Assembly (NCBI GenBank): GCA_030749725.1
Contig: JASMJM010000020.1
Coordinates: forward strand, 1 to 37,359
DNA from: Pseudomonadales bacterium
GTDB taxonomy: Bacteria > Pseudomonadota > Gammaproteobacteria > Pseudomonadales > Azotimanducaceae
Length of the DNA stretch: 37,359 nucleotides
Direction: 5' to 3'
Positions 7,582 through 15,214 of this stretch are shown in pieces (position 1 is the stretch's first letter; each line of letters starts with the position of its first letter). The notes under the pieces are model-generated. The model was not told where the DNA came from, did no database searches, and worked only from the letters and a program-made list of their open reading frames with translations. The translations under genes and the position numbers were made by a program.

Positions 7582-9489
7582 ATGCAAACCACGACTCGTG
7601 AACACTTGACGCTAGCCGCCACAGCGCTTGCGTTTACCGTGGCTATACTGTTTCGGGGGCCCGGGGACAATCTGCCGCTTCTGGCATACAGCAGTCTCTT
7701 TCTGTTGACCGCTATCTGGATCCAATTCGGTTTCAGAGGCTCGCGCATACAGATATGCTGGGGCATCCCCCACACTGTCGCGGTGTCCTACATCATCTGG
7801 ATGGGGTTGGCCATAAACTGGAGTACGCTTCCCGAAAACAGCTTCTTCATGTTCTGGGTATTGGCCAGCATGCCGTTGGTATTCGTCCTGGTGAGCCAGA
7901 TGAATGATCGCATGTGGAGTCGCCTGTTTCTCTTGTTGCAGGTTGCTGCTCTGCTATCAGCCCTCTGGGGCATCTCAGAATTCATCAACTTAAAACGTCG
8001 CGCCAACGGTCCCCTGATAGACCCGAACGCATGGGCAGCCATGCACAATATCTTTTTCTTCGCTGTGCTATTCCGCTATCTCGTGCAGAAAGAGAGTTCC
8101 TGGCTGCAGAACAGAGCTCAAGAAGTTGCTCTGTTACTGTTTGCAGCCGCTCTCTTCTGCGCGTATTCCAGAGCGGGGACGGTTGTCTGGCTGCTAATTT
8201 TCCTGACGTCGTCGATGGTGGTGTTGGCAGCCAGGCAGGGGGGTAAGAAAATGCTGCTTGCCGGCATGCTCGCGCTGCTCAGCTACTCGATGGTACACGG
8301 CTACGCCAGTCAGGCAGAAGCATCTCATGCTGAGGGCTACACGCTGAACGTAAAGGACAAAGCCTGGAGCCTGCGGTTTGCACAATGGCAATCCGCCTGG
8401 CAGGTCTATCGCGAGCATCCCTACACAGGCTCCGGTCTCGGTACCTTTAAGGTGCAATACCCGCTGCATCGAACCGATGCGGATCTGAGCACCCTCGGCA
8501 ATTATGTACACAACGATTACCTGCAGTTCCTGCAGGAAGGAGGACCGATTCAGCTTGTATTCCTGCTGAGCCTGCTCTGTTTCCTCGGCTGGCTTTTTGT
8601 CACCCGGTTAGTTCTGTTGGTCAAAGGCAGTAGATCTCCCGTTCACCTGGAGATGGTGGGTTTGATCCTGGCCATGGGGACAGCACTGACCCACGCTCTG
8701 CTGACCTTCACGCTTTTGCAGATGCTGATCGAGTTTCTGCTGGGGCTATTGCTGGCGCGGATATGCAGACTTGCGTTTCCACAGCAGCAGACCACCTGGC
8801 AGAACCCACGGCCGCAGTTCACTGCAATCGCACTGGGATTGCTGCTGTATATGCCCTGGTCCGTGCTCGCCATGGATAGCCTCTCGTCGGCGCTGATATA
8901 CAAACACAAGTGGATACCCTTCGCAGACAGCATTCGGGAGGATGAATTGCGAATGTATCGCACGCTGGATTGGCTGGTCACTCTTCGTCCCGGTTATGCC
9001 ATCAATCATATCGCCCTGGCAACTATTTACCGGCGGAAGAAGGATCAACAGACCGATCCGGAGGCCATCAAATCTCTGGCGATCACCTCGGCCATCTTGT
9101 ACCGGCGGGGCCTCGACGTAAATCCGTGGCTGCATATGATCTACATCTATTACGCAGACCTGCTGGATGAACACCCGGAAATCGGTATTGAACTGGAGTT
9201 GGTGGACGATCCGATTGCGATCCTACAGACGGCCATTGATCTTGCCCCTGTATACCTGGAGCCCTATCTCGCGCTGGCGGCTCGGTATGAACGCAGAGGT
9301 GATGCAGAAATGGCGTTCAAGCTACTGAAGGAGCAGGCCCTGCCGTGGGTGGATCTCAGGCACTGGAATTATGAAGATAGTCAAGTACCGTTCCTGCGCA
9401 AGCTGTTGGAGCTGTCGGAGCAGTTCGGCGACAGGGAATTGACTGAGCACTTGCGGCAACGGCTGGCATCATCGCCCGCCAGTGACTAA
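7582..9489 (+). CDS. Wzy_C / O-antigen ligase-type membrane protein, candidate pilin glycosyltransferase
   Basis: About 635 residues from ATG 7582 (a GTG at 7543 would add 13). The N-terminal 430 residues are polytopic (ten or more hydrophobic spans) with the family's long periplasmic loop carrying HPYTGSGLGTFKVQYPLHR and the VHNDYLQFLQEGG motif, the His region expected in O-antigen ligases (WaaL), Wzy polymerases and PglL/TfpO pilin oligosaccharyltransferases. The last 200 residues look like soluble helical, TPR-like repeats. Members move lipid-linked glycans in the periplasm. Its place inside the pilin locus between tRNA-Thr and tfpZ/nadC favours a pilin glycosylation role, but O-antigen ligation or exopolysaccharide polymerisation are possible. 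No clear ribosome site for either start. Confidence 0.8.
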   Translation: MQTTTREHLTLAATALAFTVAILFRGPGDNLPLLAYSSLFLLTAIWIQFGFRGSRIQICWGIPHTVAVSYIIWMGLAINWSTLPENSFFMFWVLASMPLVFVLVSQMNDRMWSRLFLLLQVAALLSALWGISEFINLKRRANGPLIDPNAWAAMHNIFFFAVLFRYLVQKESSWLQNRAQEVALLLFAAALFCAYSRAGTVVWLLIFLTSSMVVLAARQGGKKMLLAGMLALLSYSMVHGYASQAEASHAEGYTLNVKDKAWSLRFAQWQSAWQVYREHPYTGSGLGTFKVQYPLHRTDADLSTLGNYVHNDYLQFLQEGGPIQLVFLLSLLCFLGWLFVTRLVLLVKGSRSPVHLEMVGLILAMGTALTHALLTFTLLQMLIEFLLGLLLARICRLAFPQQQTTWQNPRPQFTAIALGLLLYMPWSVLAMDSLSSALIYKHKWIPFADSIREDELRMYRTLDWLVTLRPGYAINHIALATIYRRKKDQQTDPEAIKSLAITSAILYRRGLDVNPWLHMIYIYYADLLDEHPEIGIELELVDDPIAILQTAIDLAPVYLEPYLALAARYERRGDAEMAFKLLKEQALPWVDLRHWNYEDSQVPFLRKLLELSEQFGDRELTEHLRQRLASSPASD

Positions 9490-9508
9490 CGACGGCATTC
9501 AGCCTTAG

Positions 9509-10243
9509 TCAAAGTGGCGGAGGAATCTCGACGATATCGACGAATTGACCACTTTCGGGGCTCATGCCAATAAAGGCATCTCGATAGCGGGAATGAATTG
9601 GGACGAATACATAATCTTCTACGGATCCGCCGTGTTTCTCGAGCCAGCGATCCAGATTCTGTTTTTCATCCCGCTCTCTCAGTTCTTGCTCTGTGGTGCC
9701 ATGTTGCAGCACATCTTCTAAACTGGCCTGCAGAGGAGTAAACAGAGGTTCATAGATCCAGGCCGGGATTCTATCCTGGACAAGGATTCGGCTGAAGTCG
9801 GCCCTCTCGATGGGTGAATCGGGCATTTTGATGTAGATCTTGATCGGTAGTTTGTCCGTATACTTGGACAGGTCGGGAACCGGCCGACCGTAACGGCTAA
9901 AAGTGTCGGCGCTTGTGCTGTAGAAGTGTTGGTCGTAATAGATAAAGAACAACGGGCGTTCGGAATAGACGACGTAAACTCCCGCCATCAGGCAGATGGA
10001 CTGGAATAGACCGATGAGAGTCAGATCCAGTTTCAGACCCGGTTTGCCGACTTTGAAGACCATAAGTGTCAGGCTTGGGCCGAGGATTAGATCAACGCCG
10101 ATGATAATCCGCATGCCTTCCCAGCCGCCATCGATCGAGTAGAAGAAACTGGGAAACCAATGTGCCAGAACCAGGTAGGCCAGGAAGACGAACACGACCA
10201 GGCTGATGCCCAGATGATACAGTGCAGCTCGATAACGTGACAG
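9509..10243 (-). CDS. TfpX/TfpZ family type IV pilin accessory protein, apparent CTG start
   Basis: Inner-membrane accessory protein of the TfpX/TfpZ (FimB-like) family, which in Pseudomonas is encoded beside particular pilA alleles and is needed for their normal assembly. Recognisable core: LAHWFPSFF.IDGGWEGMRIIIGVDLILGPSLTLMVF, a following span near VYVVYSERPLFFIYYDQHFY, then a soluble periplasmic part. The first ATG/GTG/TTG codon in frame is GTG 10195 (228 aa), but that would cut the first membrane segment short and has no ribosome site. AGGAGG at 10255-10250 lies 6 nt before CTG 10243, which gives MSRYRAALYHLGISLVVFVFLAYL and 244 aa, the usual N-terminus of the family. Downstream of nadC by 47 bp, probably cotranscribed. 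Confidence 0.85.
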   Translation of the reverse strand: MSRYRAALYHLGISLVVFVFLAYLVLAHWFPSFFYSIDGGWEGMRIIIGVDLILGPSLTLMVFKVGKPGLKLDLTLIGLFQSICLMAGVYVVYSERPLFFIYYDQHFYSTSADTFSRYGRPVPDLSKYTDKLPIKIYIKMPDSPIERADFSRILVQDRIPAWIYEPLFTPLQASLEDVLQHGTTEQELRERDEKQNLDRWLEKHGGSVEDYVFVPIHSRYRDAFIGMSPESGQFVDIVEIPPPL

Positions 10244-10290
10244 AACCGACCTCCTACAACCCGATTAGCCTGAAAGCTGAATGTCGATTA

Positions 10291-11148
10291 TCACAATAAA
10301 TTCAACCGCATGGAAAGATCCACAGCCTGACAATTCTTGGTCAAGGCTCCCATAGAGATGTAATCGATGCCGGTTTCAGCAAGAGCGATTAACTCCTCGT
10401 CACCTTCCACGCCTCCGGAAGCTTCCAGCTTGATTGGGTGGTTGACGGCATCGACTGCAAAACGCACGTCTTGCAGAGGAAAGTTGTCCAGCATGATAAC
10501 GTCTGGCTCAGCATCCACGGCCTGACTGAGCTCCTGCAGGTTTTCCACCTCGACTTCCAGCAGTGCTTTCGGGTGCGATTTGCGCGCTAGTTGCACAGCT
10601 GCAGAGATGGAACCACAAGCTGAAATGTGATTCTCCTTTATCAGGAAGGCATCGTACAGACCCATGCGATGGTTGAAACAGCCGCCACATGTCACGGCAT
10701 ATTTCTGTGCTCGCCTTAGTCCGGGCAGCGTCTTGCGGGTGTCCAGCAGTTTAACGTTGGTGTGTTTCACTAGATCGCTGTAATGGCGACTGGCAGTCGC
10801 CGTAGCCGATAGTGTTTGCAGAAAATTCAGAGCGGTTCTTTCGCCGCTGAGAATCGTTCCGGCTTGACCCGTAACGGAGAACAGCACCTGTCCCGAAGAG
10901 ACCTCAGCCCCATCTTCCACCAACCAATCAAGGGTCAGGCGGGCATCGATTTGGCGATAGACTTCGTCCACCCACGGTCGGCCACAAATCACCGCAGCTT
11001 GTCGCGTGATCGCTGAACCCTGGGCATTCAAATCAGGAGTGATCAATCGAGCAGTGATATCATCCTCACCGATGTCCTCCGTCAAGGCAAACTCCACCAT
11101 CCGTGCGATGTCGCTGGCTAACTCTTCACTTAGCTGCATTGTTGGCAT
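10291..11148 (-). CDS. nadC: Nicotinate-nucleotide pyrophosphorylase (quinolinate phosphoribosyltransferase)
   Basis: 285 residues from ATG 11148 (MPTMQLSEEL; a GTG at 11166 would add six). Joins quinolinate to PRPP with loss of CO2, giving nicotinate mononucleotide in de novo NAD synthesis. Motifs: TEDIGEDDIT, the phosphoribosyl/quinolinate site TRKTLPGLRRAQKYAVTCGGCFNHR.GLYDAFLIKENH, EVEVENLQE, DVIMLDNF, and the C-terminal EASGGV...GIDYISMGALT barrel end. Length and all key basic residues are normal. It holds the same place next to the pilin region as nadC in P. aeruginosa. Confidence 0.96.
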   Translation of the reverse strand: MPTMQLSEELASDIARMVEFALTEDIGEDDITARLITPDLNAQGSAITRQAAVICGRPWVDEVYRQIDARLTLDWLVEDGAEVSSGQVLFSVTGQAGTILSGERTALNFLQTLSATATASRHYSDLVKHTNVKLLDTRKTLPGLRRAQKYAVTCGGCFNHRMGLYDAFLIKENHISACGSISAAVQLARKSHPKALLEVEVENLQELSQAVDAEPDVIMLDNFPLQDVRFAVDAVNHPIKLEASGGVEGDEELIALAETGIDYISMGALTKNCQAVDLSMRLNLL

Positions 11149-11189
11149 CACTGCTTGATACGTCACTATTTCTTCGGTTGGTTTACTGC

Positions 11190-11708
11190 CTAGTGGCCAT
11201 ATTGGCGAAGCGTGAGCGTGTTACCGCGTTGGATAAACTCTATCTGCTTCAGAGCGCTCATTCCCAATAGTATACCTTGAGGCTGCATATTTGGGTTAAT
11301 GCTGGCACGGATGTCGTTAAGACGAATGTCACCGATGGTGAGTTCGGCAATGCGTGTTGGATACACGGTTATGGGACCGTTGGCCGTCATCGCCTGGGAC
11401 CGCTTGCCCATTCTGAGATTCAGGTATTCAGCGGTCCTGATGGGGATTACCACGTCGGTAGCGCCTGTGTCGAGCAGGAACTCCACCGGTTTTCTATTGA
11501 TCGTTCCGCTGACTACATAGTGACCGGATCGACTTCGTTCAAGCACCACCTCTATGTGATTGGTTGTCTGACGGCTCTGTGGTGATCGGTTTGGGTTTCT
11601 CTGCTCGTCTTCCAGATCAGCAAAGAAAACCGTCATCAGCGCCATGGCGATTACGCATGCGATCAGCAGCATACCACGCCCCAGGTTTTTTCCGGGCTGC
11701 ATCTCCAT
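11190..11708 (-). CDS. Membrane-anchored retropepsin-like aspartic protease
   Basis: 172 residues. One N-terminal membrane anchor (about residues 13-31, MLLIACVIAMALMTVFFA) is followed by a periplasmic clan AA aspartic protease domain with the single retroviral-type motif DTGATDVVI and the later ILLGMSALKQIEFIQRGNTLTLRQYG ending. The family (TIGR02281-like) acts as a dimer; its substrates are unknown. It is 41 bp upstream of nadC on the same strand, so the two probably share a transcript with tfpZ. Family assignment is firm, function is not known. Confidence 0.85.
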   Translation of the reverse strand: MEMQPGKNLGRGMLLIACVIAMALMTVFFADLEDEQRNPNRSPQSRQTTNHIEVVLERSRSGHYVVSGTINRKPVEFLLDTGATDVVIPIRTAEYLNLRMGKRSQAMTANGPITVYPTRIAELTIGDIRLNDIRASINPNMQPQGILLGMSALKQIEFIQRGNTLTLRQYGH

Positions 11709-11832
11709 TCCACATCTTCCCGATCAGGTAAGGTTAGACGACCGACCCATTCTCATGCACTCACTTATGTCAGATAAGGGTAGTATATCCAATGACCACG
11801 AAGGGTGTTAAGGTGCGGCTCGAGGGACTGCA

Positions 11833-12417
11833 ATGTTGTTAGAGATCTCAGATCACTACTTCAAAGAAGCTCTGCAGATAGCGTCACCCAACTGGGATGA
11901 TCGCTACGGCCAACCCGATGGTCCAAGCGGAGGAGCCCTAGCTGTTGGCTTGATTGTGATCCACAATATCAGCCTGCCTGCCGGTCACTTTGGTGGTCGT
12001 TTCGTTGAAGATCTCTTTTGCAACACCTTAACAGCTGACAGTCATCCTGACTTTAGCGACCTGATGGAACTGAGAGTTTCATCTCACCTGCTGATCAGAA
12101 GAGCAGGTGAATTGGTGCAGTTTGTACCTTTCCACAAGCGTGCCTGGCACGCGGGCGCATCAACTTACGACGGCATGGACAACTGCAACGATTTTTCCAT
12201 TGGAATTGAGTTGGAGGGAACCGATCACTGCCCCTATAATCCTGTGCAGTATCGTCTGTTGGTTGACGTCTGCATGAGTTTGATTGCAGCATATGACAAG
12301 TTAAACGAAGACAACATCGTTGGCCACAGTGACATAGCGCCTGGCAGAAAAACTGATCCAGGCGTCTGTTTCGACTGGGATCTGTTTCGACACTTGCTGA
12401 GAGATTCGCAATTATGA
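11833..12417 (+). CDS. ampD: 1,6-anhydro-N-acetylmuramyl-L-alanine amidase AmpD
   Basis: 194 residues with an N-acetylmuramoyl-L-alanine amidase type 2 fold. Zinc ligands are visible: His44 in VIHNIS, His165 in GHSDIAPGRKTDPG and Asp175 in the same motif; Lys173 is the usual catalytic neighbour. No signal peptide, as expected for the cytoplasmic recycling amidase that splits anhydromuropeptides imported by AmpG (an AmpG is at 24 kb). Loss of AmpD derepresses ampC in bacteria that have AmpR. The stop overlaps the ampE start (ATGA). Confidence 0.95.
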   Translation: MLLEISDHYFKEALQIASPNWDDRYGQPDGPSGGALAVGLIVIHNISLPAGHFGGRFVEDLFCNTLTADSHPDFSDLMELRVSSHLLIRRAGELVQFVPFHKRAWHAGASTYDGMDNCNDFSIGIELEGTDHCPYNPVQYRLLVDVCMSLIAAYDKLNEDNIVGHSDIAPGRKTDPGVCFDWDLFRHLLRDSQL

Positions 12418-13247
12418 AGTTCATCGTTATCTTGCTGATCGTTTGGCTGAATCGTTATTGGGTTGGCGACAACCCCCTGCATCAGCGCGGCTGGTTCGAT
12501 CGGTACAGAGTCTGGATCACCAAGCAGGATTTTGTCGCCGGCATACGTCCCAACAGCCAGTTTCTGCTGTTGGTGGGACTTCCCTCGGTAGCAGTTGTGG
12601 TTCTCTTCTGGCTTATCGAAGATTGGCTGTGGGGATTGGTGTGGATGGCTGCCAACCTGGTGGTGCTTGGATACTCGGTTGGGCTCAGTCTGTCGGAGTC
12701 CAGACTGCAGGATCACCTGCAATGGCTAAGAACACTGAAGCCGGGAGACCAGTTGGAAGAGGCGCAAAACTATCATCAGGATTTTCAAGAGGAGATGATC
12801 TACGATGAATTTGAGAGTCTCTATCCGGTGTTCTTCTGGTTTATCCTTGCCGGTCCGGCCGGCGCGATTTTCTACCGCTTGTGCAGACAGTATTTCTCCA
12901 GTCTGGAGGATGAGGAATCGGATTCAGTCACGGTGGGTCAGGTCATCCACTTCCTCGATTGGTTGCCCGGTCGGATCAGTGCTCTCTTCTTTGCGTTGGT
13001 GGGAGATTTTACTCGTTGCATTCGCCCCTGGGTTGTCTCGCTGTCAGAATGGCAGGTCCCGGTGAAAGAGGTATTGGGAGATATCGCGTCGGCTGCGTTG
13101 GGAGCGCCTGACGCTGAACAGGCGGATATCAGACAATTCATGCTCGATGCCGAACGGGAAGTTTTTGTGCTGCGGGATCTGCTCAACAGAACGCTCATCT
13201 GCTGGATCGGTTTGATTGCAGTCCTTGCTCTGCTTGGCGCGCTGTAA
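12414..13247 (+). CDS. ampE: Inner-membrane protein AmpE (CobD-like)
   Basis: 277 residues beginning MKFIVILLIVWLNRYW, with four or so membrane segments (near residues 1-12, 42-80, 137-157 and 258-277) and the LESLYPVFFWFILAGPAGAIFYRL segment shared with the CobD/CbiB family. AmpE is the usual partner gene of AmpD and is described as a signalling modulator of beta-lactamase induction; its biochemical activity is not settled. A 4-bp overlap with ampD indicates coupled translation. Confidence 0.92.
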   Translation: MKFIVILLIVWLNRYWVGDNPLHQRGWFDRYRVWITKQDFVAGIRPNSQFLLLVGLPSVAVVVLFWLIEDWLWGLVWMAANLVVLGYSVGLSLSESRLQDHLQWLRTLKPGDQLEEAQNYHQDFQEEMIYDEFESLYPVFFWFILAGPAGAIFYRLCRQYFSSLEDEESDSVTVGQVIHFLDWLPGRISALFFALVGDFTRCIRPWVVSLSEWQVPVKEVLGDIASAALGAPDAEQADIRQFMLDAEREVFVLRDLLNRTLICWIGLIAVLALLGAL

Positions 13248-13289
13248 TGCACTCGATCCAGTGACCGCTGAGAACAGATCAAGTAATCC

Positions 13290-14195
13290 ATGAGGTACCG
13301 GCCGCTCTGTTTGCTAACGGGTGCAGTTGTGCTGTGCAGCGCCGAGTTGGCATGCAGTGACGAGATTGTCGTGGTGGATGACATAGGCCGGACGGTCAGC
13401 GTGTCTGAACCAGCTATGCGACTGGTCAGCTTGTCCCCGCACATCACGGAAATGTTGTTTTCGATCGGAGTCGGTGATCGAATTGTCGGTACCGTTCGAT
13501 TCTCTGACTATCCTGCAGAGGCAGCTGCAATCCAGCGAGTAGGCGATGCATTTTCCGTTAACATCGAAATGCTGATGCAACTGGAGCCAGATCTGGTTGT
13601 CGCCTGGCATACCGGTGGCTCAGGCAGGACGATTAACAAGATCGAATCCCTGGGAGTTCCCGTCTATTTCAATGAGGCGAGTAATCTCGCCGGGATTGCT
13701 GAAAGTGCGGCCAAGATTTCGGTCTTAGCCGGCATTGCAGAGGCGGGTGCAGCTAAGGCACAACAGTTTCGGCGCAAGTTACAGTTGATCAGGAAGCAGC
13801 ATCAATCTGACCGCAGAGTGAAAATATTCTATCAGATATCGGATCTAAATCTGTACACGGTGAACAGGCATCATCTGATAGGTGAAGCCATTGCGCTCTG
13901 TGGCGGCGACAACATTTTTGCAGATTCGATCATCAAGGTTCCACAGGTGAGTGTAGAGGCAGTTATCGCAGCCAGTACGGACCTGATTGTGTTTAGCAGC
14001 GGGAGTGACCCCACTGACGATCACTGGACCAGCCGTTGGCAACCTTTCGCAACGATTCCAGCAGTCGCCAACGGACACCTCTACAGCTTGCCTGCCGCGA
14101 TCATTACCCGGCCGAGTTTTCGTATGGCAAGCGGCATAGAGAGACTTTGCGAACTGATCGACAAGGCAAGATCGCAATCTCCGGTAAAGGAGTAG
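13290..14195 (+). CDS. btuF: BtuF-like cobalamin-binding periplasmic protein
   Basis: 301 residues with a signal peptide (MRYRPLCLLTGAVVLCSAELACS) and a class III periplasmic binding protein fold: DDIGRTVSV, LVSLSPHITEMLFSIGVGDRIVGTV, FSDYPAEA..RVGDAFSVNIEMLMQLEPDLVVAW, later GGDNIFAD and the C-terminal RPSFRMASGIERLCELI. This is the pattern of BtuF, which hands vitamin B12 to the BtuCD transporter; haem or siderophore binding is a less likely alternative. No BtuC/BtuD genes and no B12 riboswitch are next to it; btuB with its riboswitch is 6 kb away. Confidence 0.82.
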   Translation: MRYRPLCLLTGAVVLCSAELACSDEIVVVDDIGRTVSVSEPAMRLVSLSPHITEMLFSIGVGDRIVGTVRFSDYPAEAAAIQRVGDAFSVNIEMLMQLEPDLVVAWHTGGSGRTINKIESLGVPVYFNEASNLAGIAESAAKISVLAGIAEAGAAKAQQFRRKLQLIRKQHQSDRRVKIFYQISDLNLYTVNRHHLIGEAIALCGGDNIFADSIIKVPQVSVEAVIAASTDLIVFSSGSDPTDDHWTSRWQPFATIPAVANGHLYSLPAAIITRPSFRMASGIERLCELIDKARSQSPVKE

Positions 14196-14212
14196 CTGCG
14201 GAGTGCACCGAA

Positions 14213-15160
14213 ATGTCATCTGAACATTCGATGAGGATAGGCATAGATCTGGGCGGATCCAAGACCGAGGGGATCCTGCTGGGGGGGAACGGCGAGATCC
14301 TTATTCGAAAGAGAGTAGCGACACCGTCAGGTGACTACCGAGGTATAGTCGCTGCGGTGACAGCATTGGTTGAGGAACTGGAAGCAGACGTCGATGATAA
14401 GCTGCCGGTAGGCATTGGCACACCCGGCGCAATTTCTCTGAAAACCGGCCGCATGAAAAACTGCAATGCCACATGCTTGAACGACATGCCATTGAAAGAA
14501 GATTTAGATCGCTCGTTGGAACGACCCGTCAGAATTGCCAATGACGCTGACTGCATGACCCTGTCGGAAGCCAGTGATGGTGCCGCGGCTGATTTTGAAA
14601 ATGTGTTTGGCGTAATACTCGGTACTGGAGTGGGCGGGGGAGTGTGTATACACGGGAGTCTGGTGTCCGGCATAAATGCCATTGCCGGGGAGTGGGGCCA
14701 TACGACTCTGCCTCTGTCAGCCTATCAGTGCGATCAGAGTCAAGATCTCCAAGCTCCCAAACCGGCGCTAAGATCCTGTTTTTGTGGCCGTTACGATTGT
14801 GTCGAAACCTATCTGTCAGGTCCGGGGCTGCAGCGTACTTATTTGGAGACGTCAGGTTCAGAGTTGAGGGTGGAACAGATCGTGGAACTTGCATCTACGG
14901 ATGACGCTGTTGCCGTGGCTGTGCTCGAGCAGTACAGCAACCTGTTGGCTCTCGCTCTGTCCAGCGTCATCAATATCCTGGATCCTGCAGCGATCGTGTT
15001 AGCCGGCGGCCTTTCCAATATGCAGTCGCTGTACAACAAGGTACCGGAATACTGGTCAAGTTATGTCTTTTCAGATCAGATATCCACCAGGTTGTTGCAG
15101 TCAAAACACGGTGATTCCAGCGGTGTCAGAGGTGCCGCCTGGCTATGGCCCAAGACATAG
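14213..15160 (+). CDS. ROK family sugar kinase (fructokinase / N-acetylglucosamine kinase type)
   Basis: 315 residues from ATG 14213, with GGAG 9 nt upstream; the frame is open upstream but that overlaps btuF. ROK marks: phosphate loop DLGGSKTEGILL, GTPGAISLKTGRMKNCNATCLND, NDADCMTLSEA (catalytic Asp), GVILGTGVGGGV, GEWGHTTLP and the zinc motif CFCGRYDCVETYLSGPG. In E. coli relatives (Mak, NagK) these phosphorylate fructose or N-acetylglucosamine with ATP. Near ampD and ampG a cell-wall amino-sugar substrate is attractive, but the sequence does not settle fructose versus GlcNAc. Confidence 0.85.
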   Translation: MSSEHSMRIGIDLGGSKTEGILLGGNGEILIRKRVATPSGDYRGIVAAVTALVEELEADVDDKLPVGIGTPGAISLKTGRMKNCNATCLNDMPLKEDLDRSLERPVRIANDADCMTLSEASDGAAADFENVFGVILGTGVGGGVCIHGSLVSGINAIAGEWGHTTLPLSAYQCDQSQDLQAPKPALRSCFCGRYDCVETYLSGPGLQRTYLETSGSELRVEQIVELASTDDAVAVAVLEQYSNLLALALSSVINILDPAAIVLAGGLSNMQSLYNKVPEYWSSYVFSDQISTRLLQSKHGDSSGVRGAAWLWPKT

Positions 15161-15214
15161 GACCCGGGGTCTCGCACTTGGTGAACGGCTCCTGACTCGC
15201 CGGAGGAGGCAGAA

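Noticed and set aside
14036-14212. 59-residue N-terminal extension of the ROK kinase
   Set aside because: It overlaps the conserved end of btuF in another frame; ATG 14213 has a ribosome site and the ROK motif starts right after.
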